Part shown: piece after piece, positions 27,582 to 36,373 of the stretch
Layout: the number at the start of each line of letters is the position of its first letter
How positions within the stretch are numbered: position 1 is the stretch's first letter
Position numbers and translations under genes: made by a program
Notes under the pieces: generated by a model
Databases searched by the model: none
What the model saw: the letters and a program-made list of their open reading frames with translations, nothing else
What the model was told of the DNA's origin: nothing
From: an uncultured Flavobacteriaceae bacterium
GTDB taxonomy: Bacteria > Bacteroidota > Bacteroidia > Flavobacteriales > Flavobacteriaceae
Direction: 5' to 3'
Assembly (NCBI GenBank): GCA_943789465.1
Contig: CALSUF010000001.1
Location: 310,001 to 374,000 of the forward strand
DNA: 64,000 bases

Positions 27582-28439
27582 TTAAAACAGATTATTAAAA
27601 TCGTAAGCAGCGCTAAGGCGTACCCCTTTTTCGGTATGCTTGACGGTAATTAATTCGTTATGAGCGTCATGTTCCAAAAGTAAATAATAATTTTGATCTG
27701 CAGCAAGCTTCAAAAAGCGCTCTTTTTCGTCTAATGTCAATAACGGTCTTGTGTCATACCCCATAACAAAAGGCACCGAAAGATGCCCTGCCGTAGGCAG
27801 TAAGTCTGCCATAAAACAGATGGTTTCTCCTTTATAAGTAATCATAGGGATCATCTGTTTATCGGTGTGTCCATTCGCAAAAAACACATCAAAACCCAGC
27901 TCAGAACCATGTAATATATCGCTGTCTGGGACAGAGATATGTTTTAAGTGGCCACTAGCTTCTATGGGTAAAATATTTTCGGTAAGGAAAGAAGCGCGTT
28001 CTCGTTTATTTGGGGTTGTTGCCCAATTCCAGTGGTCTTTATTGCTCCAAAAAGTCGCATTTTTAAAGGCAATTTCATAAGCTGTTTTATCAGAATTCCA
28101 TTGCACACAACCCCCACAGTGATCAAAGTGCAAATGAGTCAAAAAGACATCTGTGACATCATCTCTACAAAACCCATGTGAGTCAAGTGCGCCATCCAAA
28201 GAATGCACCCCCCAACGGTAATAGTAATTAAAAAACCGATCACTTTGTTTGTTTCCCATTCCCGTGTCAATTAAGATCAAACGGTTTCCGTCTTCGATTA
28301 ACAAACAGCGAGATGCAATGTCAATCATATTGTTTTTATCGGCGGGATTTGTTTTATTCCAAATGGTTTTTGGTACCACACCAAACATTGCTCCTCCATC
28401 TAATTTAAAATTGCCAACATTGATAGGGTATAGCCTCAT
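27582..28439 (-). CDS. MBL fold metallo-hydrolase
   Basis: This 285-residue cytoplasmic protein has the metallo-beta-lactamase fold metal ligands THLHFDHCGG near residue 104, plus NGHTDKQM and a later LLEHDAHNE. The layout resembles the AHL-lactonase/glyoxalase-like branch of the fold, but the substrate cannot be read. It has no signal peptide. Its stop lies 9 bases before the S8 gene and its start 1 base after the SulP stop, so it belongs to the same reverse-strand run. Confidence 0.85.
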   Translation of the reverse strand: MRLYPINVGNFKLDGGAMFGVVPKTIWNKTNPADKNNMIDIASRCLLIEDGNRLILIDTGMGNKQSDRFFNYYYRWGVHSLDGALDSHGFCRDDVTDVFLTHLHFDHCGGCVQWNSDKTAYEIAFKNATFWSNKDHWNWATTPNKRERASFLTENILPIEASGHLKHISVPDSDILHGSELGFDVFFANGHTDKQMIPMITYKGETICFMADLLPTAGHLSVPFVMGYDTRPLLTLDEKERFLKLAADQNYYLLLEHDAHNELITVKHTEKGVRLSAAYDFNNLF

Positions 28440-28440
28440 C

Positions 28441-30636
28441 CTAAACCTTGTTTATAATTGCATTCAGTCGAACTCCAAAGTCTAGCAATGCTTTTATTTC
28501 CTTAATACTTGCGATGCGTTCTTTGCTAAAAACCAACAACCCATCTTTACTAGATTCTATGTGATAATAAGCGTTGCTTTCAAAAAACAGTACAAGTTCG
28601 TCTGTAAAAAGAGCTCTAATATCTTGCGCATTTTCGCCTCTTAGATAAAATCTTTTTGAAAAGTCAGCGTGGTTTTTAATCGCAATATCTCTATAGCCAG
28701 CCAACGCATAAAACCGTTCTAATAACCCTTCCCTGTCTAACGTAAATACAGGAACACTTGAAGATGTTTTGATGTAAAGCATAGTGGATCGAACAACTTC
28801 TTTGGCAATAAATTCTCCCTCTGAAAAGGTAATATCAAACAAGTGACAAGGACTCTTTTTAGCAGAAAGTTGATTAAAAACAGTTTCGACTTTTTTCGTT
28901 TTAAAATAGATAAAATCTTCTAGGAAGGCACTGTTTTTTCGTTTCAAAGGATCGAAGCTTAATTCAAAATCATTTGCTATCAGCTCCAAATTATTTTGAC
29001 GCTTTGTTTTGTTATTGGGAATAATGTTTTGAAGTGGCAATAGGCGTCTTAACGCAAAAGGGTGCTCTGACTTTGTACCTAAAATGTCCAGTCCAATCAC
29101 GCCAATATTACCCCCTTTTTTAGTAAATAATTCTTGATAATCATGCACATTTTCCATGACAGAATGGTCTACAAAACCACATAACGAAAAATCTAAAATG
29201 ACATCACTTTGCTCCGGAATTGCCTCTAATTTAGTCTTAAGGATGTTAAAATTTAGAAAACTACAAAAGTGTTTCACACTGATAAAATAACTTCCGTTTT
29301 CTTCTTTGAACATTAACACATTTGGTTTTAGAACATTCTTTATAAATAAACTAAGACTTTTTGTGACAACAACATGAATAATAAATGTTGCAATTAAGCC
29401 CGCAACAATTCCAGAAATCAACCCAACTTTTAAGGTTACAAATAGAGTTGCAAAGAAGATAATTAACTGCTCTTTTCCAATAGTAAAAATACGACGAACT
29501 ACATCAGGAGAAGCTAGTTTATAACCTGTATATACAAGAATTGCCATCAAGGCAGTGAGCGGAATTCTTGTGAGTTCGGTACTAAAAAGAAGAATGAATA
29601 GAACCAAAAACAAGGCATGGAATAAATTTGAAGACCGATTGCTTCCGCCATTATTGACGTTTACCGAACTTCTTGCAATTACCGTCACAACATTTAACCC
29701 TCCTAAAAACCCGCTTACGACTGTAGCCAGTCCGAGCGCCTTAATGTCTTTGTTTACATTGGAGCGTCTTTTACTAACATCTAATTTATCAACCGCTTTG
29801 ATACTTAATAAGGATTCAATACTGGCAATTAAGGTCAACGCAATAACGCTTGACCAAAAAGGAAGTGTACCCACCATTTCAAAGTTTGGTGTCGGAATAG
29901 TTGTTATTATTTGCTGAATATTTGGAATGCTAGGAATCATATAGGCACTTGAAATTGGGTTCGGTGCTTGCAGAATCAATTCATAATAATAACTAAATCC
30001 AACGGAAACAATGACGATCCACATGGGTGCTGGAATAAGCTGAAGGTATTTGTTTCTAATTTTGGAATAAAAGACCATAATAGCTAGGCTTATAACCCCA
30101 GCTAGTGCGGCATAAATAAAGCTTTTGTCTTGATAATTGACAACTGTAATTAAAGTGTTTGGAATTTCTAGCAAGTAGTCAATCCCATTATCTCTTACAA
30201 TTTTATTACCTAGCATGATGTGAAATTGTTTGCCTAAAATAATGAGTCCTATGGCTGCCAACATTCCCTGAATTGCCGAGGATGGAAAATAGTCCGCTAA
30301 TTTTCCTAATCGTAAAAACCCAAGGATGACTAAAATAATTCCAGAGCATATGATTGCGGCGTACGTTGCGGTCAGTCCAAGCGTTGTAATCGCTACTAAA
30401 ACGACGCCCACCAAGCCATTTCCAGGTCCAGAGATGGTCACAAAACTCCCGCCTAAAACGGAAACAATGACACCACCAACGATTGCTGTGATCACTCCAG
30501 CAATAGGGGGCGCTTCACTAGCCATTGCCAGCCCTAACCCTAAGGGGAGCGCAATAAGGCTAACCACCAAGCCAGAAAACATATTTTTAGGTAAGGCTTT
30601 TACAAACCCAACAAATGAAGTTTCTTTTGTTCTCAT
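28441..30636 (-). CDS. SulP family transporter with long C-terminal extension
   Basis: This 731-residue protein has the SulP core (GLVVSLIALPLGLGLAMASEAPPIAGVITAIVGG; about 10-12 membrane segments to around residue 430). A STAS-like domain follows at about 450-545, with SDVILDFSLCGFVDHSVMENV in place of the usual D-S-x-G. A further 180 residues end in a helix-rich domain containing RFYALAGYRDIAI, FSKRFYLRGENAQDIRALF and AYYHIESSKDGLLVFSKERI. I cannot assign this last part to a named family with certainty. Substrate could be bicarbonate or another anion. It overlaps the upstream Usp gene by 4 bases. Confidence 0.88.
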   Translation of the reverse strand: MRTKETSFVGFVKALPKNMFSGLVVSLIALPLGLGLAMASEAPPIAGVITAIVGGVIVSVLGGSFVTISGPGNGLVGVVLVAITTLGLTATYAAIICSGIILVILGFLRLGKLADYFPSSAIQGMLAAIGLIILGKQFHIMLGNKIVRDNGIDYLLEIPNTLITVVNYQDKSFIYAALAGVISLAIMVFYSKIRNKYLQLIPAPMWIVIVSVGFSYYYELILQAPNPISSAYMIPSIPNIQQIITTIPTPNFEMVGTLPFWSSVIALTLIASIESLLSIKAVDKLDVSKRRSNVNKDIKALGLATVVSGFLGGLNVVTVIARSSVNVNNGGSNRSSNLFHALFLVLFILLFSTELTRIPLTALMAILVYTGYKLASPDVVRRIFTIGKEQLIIFFATLFVTLKVGLISGIVAGLIATFIIHVVVTKSLSLFIKNVLKPNVLMFKEENGSYFISVKHFCSFLNFNILKTKLEAIPEQSDVILDFSLCGFVDHSVMENVHDYQELFTKKGGNIGVIGLDILGTKSEHPFALRRLLPLQNIIPNNKTKRQNNLELIANDFELSFDPLKRKNSAFLEDFIYFKTKKVETVFNQLSAKKSPCHLFDITFSEGEFIAKEVVRSTMLYIKTSSSVPVFTLDREGLLERFYALAGYRDIAIKNHADFSKRFYLRGENAQDIRALFTDELVLFFESNAYYHIESSKDGLLVFSKERIASIKEIKALLDFGVRLNAIINKV

Positions 30637-31481
30637 TGCACAATTAATACATCGGTTGGTAACTCAGTTAAAATATGTTCAATATCGTGTGGAAATAAGC
30701 GGTCCCAAAACGTCATTTTGGTCGGCGCATTCATTACTAATAAATCGGCACGCGCTACTTGTGCATAGTGACCTATTGAGTAGCCTCGTTTTCCAAAAAT
30801 TGGTTGGGACTTTATGGTCATGTCTTTTGTGTAGTTTGCAGGAATTGTGTCCAATACTTTTTTCACACGCGCTTCCTCTCTTAAACGCAAACGCTCTTTA
30901 ACAATAGTAGATTTTCTAAGAGATTTGTCGTCATCAACTTTTACACTCACTTCGTCTTGTTCAATTTCTTCAACAACCGTAATCTTATCGACACCTAATT
31001 TGTGACCAACCAAAAACGAGGTTGTTAAGGTTTCCTTTGTTTTAGGATCTTTCAAGCCATTGACCACAATGTGTTTACAAGGGACACGCTTTACTGAGGG
31101 GTTGATTAAAAGGAGAACCGAGCAACTTGCTTGGCGTGTAATTTTTCGGGCGATAGATCCGAGATAGTATTTCAAAAAATTCTCTTTTTTGAGCGCTCCA
31201 ATAATAAGTAAATCGATATTTTTTTCTTGTGTAGAAGACAGAATAACGTCCACGGGATCACCGGGCTGGAATAGCAACTCAAATTCTAAACCCTTACTTT
31301 TGAAGGGGTTTAAAAATCCTAAAAAGATATTGGTTTTTTTTTCAGAAGCTTCGCCGACGTGTATGAGCACTAGTTTGCTGCTAAAACACAAAGCGAAACG
31401 GGCCGCTTCATTAATATTGGCTTCTAGATTTGGAGAAAAAGTAACCCCAATTCCAATTGTTTTAAAAGCAATAGCGCTCAA
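30633..31481 (-). CDS. Tandem universal stress protein
   Basis: This 282-residue protein has two Usp-like halves: one about 5-140 (IGIGVTFSPNLEANINEAARFAL, then DLLIIGALKKENFLKYYLGSIARKITRQASCSVLLL) and one about 145-280 (ADLLVMNAPTKMTFWDRLFPHDIEHILTELPTDVLIV). The start is a TTG codon; no in-frame ATG fits the first strand better. It overlaps the SulP start by 4 bases, so the two proteins are likely made together and may act on the same transport process. Confidence 0.85.
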   Translation of the reverse strand: MSAIAFKTIGIGVTFSPNLEANINEAARFALCFSSKLVLIHVGEASEKKTNIFLGFLNPFKSKGLEFELLFQPGDPVDVILSSTQEKNIDLLIIGALKKENFLKYYLGSIARKITRQASCSVLLLINPSVKRVPCKHIVVNGLKDPKTKETLTTSFLVGHKLGVDKITVVEEIEQDEVSVKVDDDKSLRKSTIVKERLRLREEARVKKVLDTIPANYTKDMTIKSQPIFGKRGYSIGHYAQVARADLLVMNAPTKMTFWDRLFPHDIEHILTELPTDVLIVQ

Positions 31482-31551
31482 TCGTTTTTGTGTTTAAAGA
31501 TTATCCTGAAATATAAGACTTTCTTTAAAAATATAAAAACCAAAAATTAGA

Positions 31552-33348
31552 TTAATCGTTGAGCTTCAGAACAGCCATAAATGCTTCTTGTGGGATTTCA
31601 ACACTCCCTACTTGACGCATTCGTTTTTTACCTTTTTTCTGATTCTCTAAAAGCTTTCGTTTTCTCGAAATATCTCCTCCATAACACTTGGCAGTCACAT
31701 CTTTGCGAACAGCTTTTACGGTTTCTCTAGAAATAATTTTTGCGCCAATTGCAGCCTGAATAGGAATATCAAATTGTTGTCTTGGAATGAGTTCTTTTAG
31801 TTTGGCACACATTTTCTTTCCAATAGTTACCGAGTTATCTATGTGGATTAATGCCGAAAGAGCGTCCACAGTTTGCCCATTTAGCAGCACATCTACCCTT
31901 ACGAGTTTAGAAACTCGCATCCCGATAGGTGAATAATCAAAGGAAGCATAGCCTTTTGATACGGTTTTTAAACGGTCATAAAAGTCAAATACAATTTCAG
32001 CTAAAGGCATATCAAAAGTTAATTCCACTCGCTCAGGAGTTAAATAGTTTTGACTTGTAATTTGCCCCCGTTTTTCAATACATAACGACATGACGTTTCC
32101 AACAAAATCAGACTTTGTAATGATAGAGGCTTTAATATAAGGCTCCTCAATACGGTCCAGCCCCGAAGGGTCTGGTAAATCTGTTGGGTTGTTAAGTATT
32201 ACAACGGTATCTGGGTTTTTACGTGTAAACGCATGGTAAGATACGTTGGGAACCGTTGTAATAACGGTCATATTAAATTCACGCTCTAGGCGTTCTTGTA
32301 TAATTTCTAAATGCAACATTCCTAAAAACCCACATCTAAATCCAAAGCCTAATGCCGCAGAACTTTCCGCTTGAAAGACTAGAGAGGCATCGTTCAATTG
32401 TAGTTTTTCCATAGAAGCGCGTAGCTCTTCGTATTCTTCGGTGTCTACAGGGTACAATCCTGCAAAAACCATTGGCTTAACGTCCTCAAATCCTTCGACC
32501 GCTTCGGTTGTTGGGAATTTTGCATCTGTAATGGTATCTCCAACTTTTACTTCCCGAGCGTCTTTGATTCCTGTTATTAGGTATCCAACATCACCGGTTT
32601 TAATTTCTTTTTTTGGAGTTTGGGTTAGGTTCAGTGTTCCCACCTCATCGGCCCCATATACTTTTCCAGTGGCTATAAATTTTACCTGTTGGTTTTTTTT
32701 AATGCTACCATTTACAATTTTAAAATACGTTTCAACCCCTCTAAAAGAGTTGTAAACGGAATCAAAAACAAGTGCTTGCAATGGCGCTTCAGGATCGCCT
32801 TCTGGGGGAGGAATTGTTTCTATGATAGCAGATAAAATGGCTTCAATTCCAATACCTGTTTTAGCACTTGCAGGAATGACCTCTGAAGGGTCACAACCTA
32901 GAAGCTCTACAATATCGTCGGTTACTTCTTCAGGATTTGCGCTTGGCAAATCAACTTTATTTAAAACGGGAATAATTTCTAGATCATTCTCCAGAGCTAA
33001 GTATAAATTTGAAATAGTTTGTGCTTGTATGCTTTGTGCAGCATCTACAATCAAAAGCGCACCCTCACAAGCAGCGATGGACCGAGATACTTCATAACTA
33101 AAATCAACGTGCCCGGGGGTGTCAATTAAGTTTAAAGTATATTCTTGCCCCTTGTAGGTATAGTCCATTTGAATCGCATGAGATTTGATCGTAATCCCAC
33201 GTTCGCGTTCCAAATCCATACTGTCGAGTAATTGACTTTGCTTTTCACGCTCAGTAACGGCGCCTGTAAAGTCCAATAAACGATCTGCCAAGGTGCTTTT
33301 ACCGTGGTCAATATGGGCGATGATACAAAAGTTTCTAATATGCTTCAT
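31552..33348 (-). CDS. lepA: Elongation factor 4
   Basis: This 598-residue translational GTPase has G1 [20 protein letters not shown]3 [13 protein letters not shown]4 NKVDLP, and the LepA-specific C-terminal domain ending [20 protein letters not shown] and [12 protein letters not shown]. It acts on stalled or mistranslocated ribosomes. Length is typical. It is transcribed in the same direction as gltX, with 71 bases between, which include a -7-like TACTTTTG of its own. Confidence 0.96.
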   Translation of the reverse strand: MKHIRNFCIIAHIDHGKSTLADRLLDFTGAVTEREKQSQLLDSMDLERERGITIKSHAIQMDYTYKGQEYTLNLIDTPGHVDFSYEVSRSIAACEGALLIVDAAQSIQAQTISNLYLALENDLEIIPVLNKVDLPSANPEEVTDDIVELLGCDPSEVIPASAKTGIGIEAILSAIIETIPPPEGDPEAPLQALVFDSVYNSFRGVETYFKIVNGSIKKNQQVKFIATGKVYGADEVGTLNLTQTPKKEIKTGDVGYLITGIKDAREVKVGDTITDAKFPTTEAVEGFEDVKPMVFAGLYPVDTEEYEELRASMEKLQLNDASLVFQAESSAALGFGFRCGFLGMLHLEIIQERLEREFNMTVITTVPNVSYHAFTRKNPDTVVILNNPTDLPDPSGLDRIEEPYIKASIITKSDFVGNVMSLCIEKRGQITSQNYLTPERVELTFDMPLAEIVFDFYDRLKTVSKGYASFDYSPIGMRVSKLVRVDVLLNGQTVDALSALIHIDNSVTIGKKMCAKLKELIPRQQFDIPIQAAIGAKIISRETVKAVRKDVTAKCYGGDISRKRKLLENQKKGKKRMRQVGSVEIPQEAFMAVLKLND

Positions 33349-33381
33349 TTACTCTATTTCAGGTTGCGTTGAATGTGAAGG

Positions 33382-33389
33382 CAAAAGTA
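33382..33389 (-). promoter_or_regulatory. -7 element of a possible lepA promoter
   Basis: TACTTTTG on the reverse strand matches TAnnTTTG exactly and lies 33 bases before the lepA ATG. A TTG is present 15 bases upstream of it, which is shorter than the usual 17-23, and a second perfect box (TAAATTTG) lies just upstream. Confidence 0.35.
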
Positions 33390-33419
33390 ATCAAATTTAC
33401 CACACAATATTTAGATTAA

Positions 33420-34937
33420 TTAATGACGGTCGATCAGGGATTGAATCCGTCGTATTGTTTCGGATTTTCCTATTAGATAAATAATGTCAAAAACATCAAC
33501 TCCTTCAAGCGCGCCAACAAGCGCAACTCTTAGTGGCATCATTATTTTTCCAAAGCCGATTTCGTTTTGTGTGATCCATCCTTTTACAGCAGTTTGAAGC
33601 GCCTCAACAGAACTGTCGTCGGCTGTTTCTAGCTGTTTAATGAGTTGGGTCATTAGATCTTTAGAATGTTCTTTCCAGGCTTTTTTAAGTGCTGCTTCTG
33701 TAAAACTTTCAGGGGCTTTAAAAAAGTAATGGCTTAATCCCCAAAATTCTGACGGAAAGGTAGCGCGTTCTTTGATGAGGTTTATAACAAGTTCTACATA
33801 ACCAGGATCTATTGTTTTGAGTTCTGGCGTTGTGTTTATAAATGTCTCGGTTAATGTTTCGGTGGTTGCTTTTTGCATGTACTGGTGGTTGAACCATTTT
33901 GTTTTATCTGGATCAAATCGTGCACCGGCTTTATTAATGTTTTTCAAATCAAAGGAGTCTACAAGCTCATTTAATGAAAAAAGCTCTTGTTCTGTACCTG
34001 GGTTCCATCCTAAGAAAGCTAAGAAATTAACAACAGCTTCCGGAAAGTAACCACTTTCTTTGTAGCCTTTTGAGACACTATCAGTTGTAGGGTCTTCCCA
34101 ATTTAATGGAAACACAGGAAACCCGAGCTTATCGCCATCACGTTTGCTCAGTTTTCCCTTTCCTGTTGGTTTTAAGATCAGTGGTAAGTGCGCAAATTCA
34201 GGTGCTTCCCAGCCAAATGCTGTATAAAGCAATTGGTGCAATGCCAAGGAAGGCAGCCATTCTTCTCCACGAATGACATGTGTAATTTTCATTAAATAAT
34301 CGTCTACTATGTTGGCAAGATGATAGGTAGGCATTCCATCTGACTTGAACAACACTTTGTCATCAAGGGTGTTGGTGTCAATTTTTATGGTGCCTCTAAT
34401 CAAGTCGGTAAGCTCAAGGGTTTGATCTTGAGGAGCTAAAAAACGCACCACATAGTCATCGCCATTAGCAATTTTTTCAGCGACCTCTTCTTTTGATAAC
34501 ACCAAAGAATTAATCAGTCTACCTCGGGTTCTGTTGTGCCAGTTGTAGATAAAAGTTTTGCCTTTTGCATCGTGGTTTTTACGCTCTTCGTCCAAAGCTT
34601 CCGCTGTGTCAAAGGCGTAATAGGCTTTGTTGTTTTCAATCAAAAAATCGACGTACTGTTTGTATAAATGCTTGCGTTCGCTTTGTCTGTATGGCCCAAA
34701 ACCACCGTCTTTTCCAGGACCTTCATCAAAAGGAATGTTGCACCAGTCTAATGCATTTACAATATAGTTTTCAGCACCTTCAACATAGCGTTTTTGGTCG
34801 GTATCTTCGACGCGAAGTACAAAAGTGCCTCCGTGTTTTTTTGCAAACAGGTAATTAAAAAGAGCGGTTCGCACACCTCCAATATGGAGTGGCCCTGTGG
34901 GACTTGGTGCAAATCGTACGCGAATAGGAGTGTTCAT
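33420..34937 (-). CDS. gltX: Glutamyl-tRNA synthetase
   Basis: This 505-residue class I synthetase has RFAPSPTGPLHIGGVRTALFNYLFA (HIGH region) at residues 7-31 and the KMSKS equivalent KLSKRDGDKLGFP near 265. It charges tRNA-Glu. Whether it discriminates between tRNA-Glu and tRNA-Gln matters here, because the nearby glnS frame is broken; this cannot be read off by eye. It has a clear promoter at 34956-34986. Confidence 0.96.
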   Translation of the reverse strand: MNTPIRVRFAPSPTGPLHIGGVRTALFNYLFAKKHGGTFVLRVEDTDQKRYVEGAENYIVNALDWCNIPFDEGPGKDGGFGPYRQSERKHLYKQYVDFLIENNKAYYAFDTAEALDEERKNHDAKGKTFIYNWHNRTRGRLINSLVLSKEEVAEKIANGDDYVVRFLAPQDQTLELTDLIRGTIKIDTNTLDDKVLFKSDGMPTYHLANIVDDYLMKITHVIRGEEWLPSLALHQLLYTAFGWEAPEFAHLPLILKPTGKGKLSKRDGDKLGFPVFPLNWEDPTTDSVSKGYKESGYFPEAVVNFLAFLGWNPGTEQELFSLNELVDSFDLKNINKAGARFDPDKTKWFNHQYMQKATTETLTETFINTTPELKTIDPGYVELVINLIKERATFPSEFWGLSHYFFKAPESFTEAALKKAWKEHSKDLMTQLIKQLETADDSSVEALQTAVKGWITQNEIGFGKIMMPLRVALVGALEGVDVFDIIYLIGKSETIRRIQSLIDRH

Positions 34938-34955
34938 GGTCTTGTATTAGTGCTA

Positions 34956-34986
34956 CAAAGATAGAATTGCTGAACAGATTCCCCAA
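34956..34986 (-). promoter_or_regulatory. Promoter of gltX
   Basis: On the reverse strand TTTG/TTG (34984-34987), 20 bases, then TATCTTTG (34956-34963) exactly matches the Bacteroidota consensus. It lies 18 bases before the gltX start codon, which predicts a short leader. Confidence 0.5.
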
Positions 34987-34987
34987 A

Positions 34988-35256
34988 GAAATAGGCGGCG
35001 TTTTTGATCTGCTTAAATCAACCAGTAGTTAAGAGTTTTTCAAGGCGGGTGTTTTTTTAAATTTTTGTGTTTAGCTAAACGGTTTTGGGTATGATTAGTG
35101 GCGTGTCCCGATAGCTATCGGGGTAGCACTAAATTAGCAAATACAAACCAAATAGAAAATCCGCGAGACACGAGCGAAGCGAACTGGCGCAGCAATTTTC
35201 GTAAATAGGCGAGAACTAGCCATTAATTTTATACGGTGTTGTAACCTGTACTTTTC
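34988..35256. repeat. Non-coding flank with palindrome, left side of the restriction island
   Basis: No gene is seen in this stretch. It contains a perfect 16-base palindrome, CCCGATAGCTATCGGG, at 35107-35122, then GAGACACGAGCGAAGCGAACT near 35164 and a run TATACGGTGTTGTAACC near 35230. From memory, similar intergenic sequence recurs in Flavobacteriaceae genomes, but only one copy is present here, so repeat status is inferred. It separates gltX from the island. Confidence 0.45.
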
Positions 35257-35379
35257 TTAGAACAAACGATTAGGATATTTCACAATTTCACTTTCCGCTT
35301 GTTCGTCTTTAGCCTCTTGTAATTGTTTAATTATTGATTTTGTTTCTCTGAATTGTTGAACTTGCGTTGGCTTATTCAT
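35257..35379 (-). CDS. 40-residue ORF coupled to the HNH nuclease gene
   Basis: ATG at 35379 opens a 40-codon frame ending TAA at 35257. It overlaps the end of the HNH gene by 8 bases (ATGAATAA arrangement), a pattern typical of translational coupling. The predicted peptide begins MNKPTQVQQF and is polar, rich in Gln, Glu and Lys, probably helical, and ends YPNRLF. I know no family for it. It might be a small accessory of the restriction system or just a chance frame. Confidence 0.45.
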   Translation of the reverse strand: MNKPTQVQQFRETKSIIKQLQEAKDEQAESEIVKYPNRLF

Positions 35380-36373
35380 CAAATATTCCTCTTGTCTGAT
35401 TAGCAATTTTTATATTTCCAATATTAGGTCGTAAAGTATGATTCTCAGGAAGCTGTATCTTATCAAACGCTAACTTTTCAAATTTTCTAATACCCGAATC
35501 AAGACCAACTTTTTCCAAGTATTCCATTTTGCTTTCATTGATTAGGATTTCTAATTGTTCATCAAAATAAATTAGTGAACGGTCATAGGCAGTATGATGT
35601 AAAGTACAAAGACTAATTCCGTTATCAATCTCATCCGTACCTAGTTGGTGAGAGTGAGGAACAATATGGGCAGCTTCAATAAGTTCAAGACCAATACCAC
35701 ACATTGCACATTTATTATTGTATGCATCATAAACTTTTCTTCGGAAATTAGGGTCTCTTTTCTGCCTTGCGTGAGTAATTGTTAAAACACCGTCAGTTGT
35801 GTCAAACTCTCCATCTAGGTTGTCATTATTTAAATTGTCGGATTGCTCAACTAACTTCATCAATTCTTCATCTTCCAAAAGGTGAATAGAGTTCAAACTT
35901 TCTAAATATAGACCAAGATAATCAGGAATAAAACTAATTACCGATTGACCATTATTGTCTCTGTAAGCAGCAATTTTTTGTGTTTTGGCTAATTTTTGAA
36001 CAGAAAATCGAGAGTATAATGAAATTGTTTGCTTCTGATTGAATCTGTCACGCATCATAAAAGGATTCCAAGCTGTAAAAACTTTTTCATCAGCAAAGTA
36101 ACCTAATACTATTACATCATTTCCAGAATTTAATGCGTTATTAAAATTCTGTGTTTTTGCAACTTGAATTCTACATTCATCTTGATTACCTCTTCCGTCT
36201 CCAGATTCGTGTACATTCTTAATTAGTACATAATATGTCTTTTTGTTTATTGAAAATCTATATGGATTGTTCCCATCAATAAACGCAACGTTATCAGAGT
36301 AAAGTCTTAAACTATCAATAAGAAGATATCTTAAGTCTTTCCTGTCTAGTATTGTCGTGTCTCGTATGCTCAT
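35372..36373 (-). CDS. HNH restriction endonuclease
   Basis: This 333-residue protein has a C-terminal HNH nuclease domain at about 220-265: CAMCG, then EAAHIVPHS and NGISLCTLHHTAYD, which supply the zinc cysteines and catalytic His/Asn. The first 200 residues do not match a family I can name and probably recognise DNA. It follows two cytosine-C5 methyltransferases on the same strand and overlaps the second by 59 bases, so it is almost certainly the restriction partner. The only ATG is at 36373. Confidence 0.85.
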   Translation of the reverse strand: MSIRDTTILDRKDLRYLLIDSLRLYSDNVAFIDGNNPYRFSINKKTYYVLIKNVHESGDGRGNQDECRIQVAKTQNFNNALNSGNDVIVLGYFADEKVFTAWNPFMMRDRFNQKQTISLYSRFSVQKLAKTQKIAAYRDNNGQSVISFIPDYLGLYLESLNSIHLLEDEELMKLVEQSDNLNNDNLDGEFDTTDGVLTITHARQKRDPNFRRKVYDAYNNKCAMCGIGLELIEAAHIVPHSHQLGTDEIDNGISLCTLHHTAYDRSLIYFDEQLEILINESKMEYLEKVGLDSGIRKFEKLAFDKIQLPENHTLRPNIGNIKIANQTRGIFDE

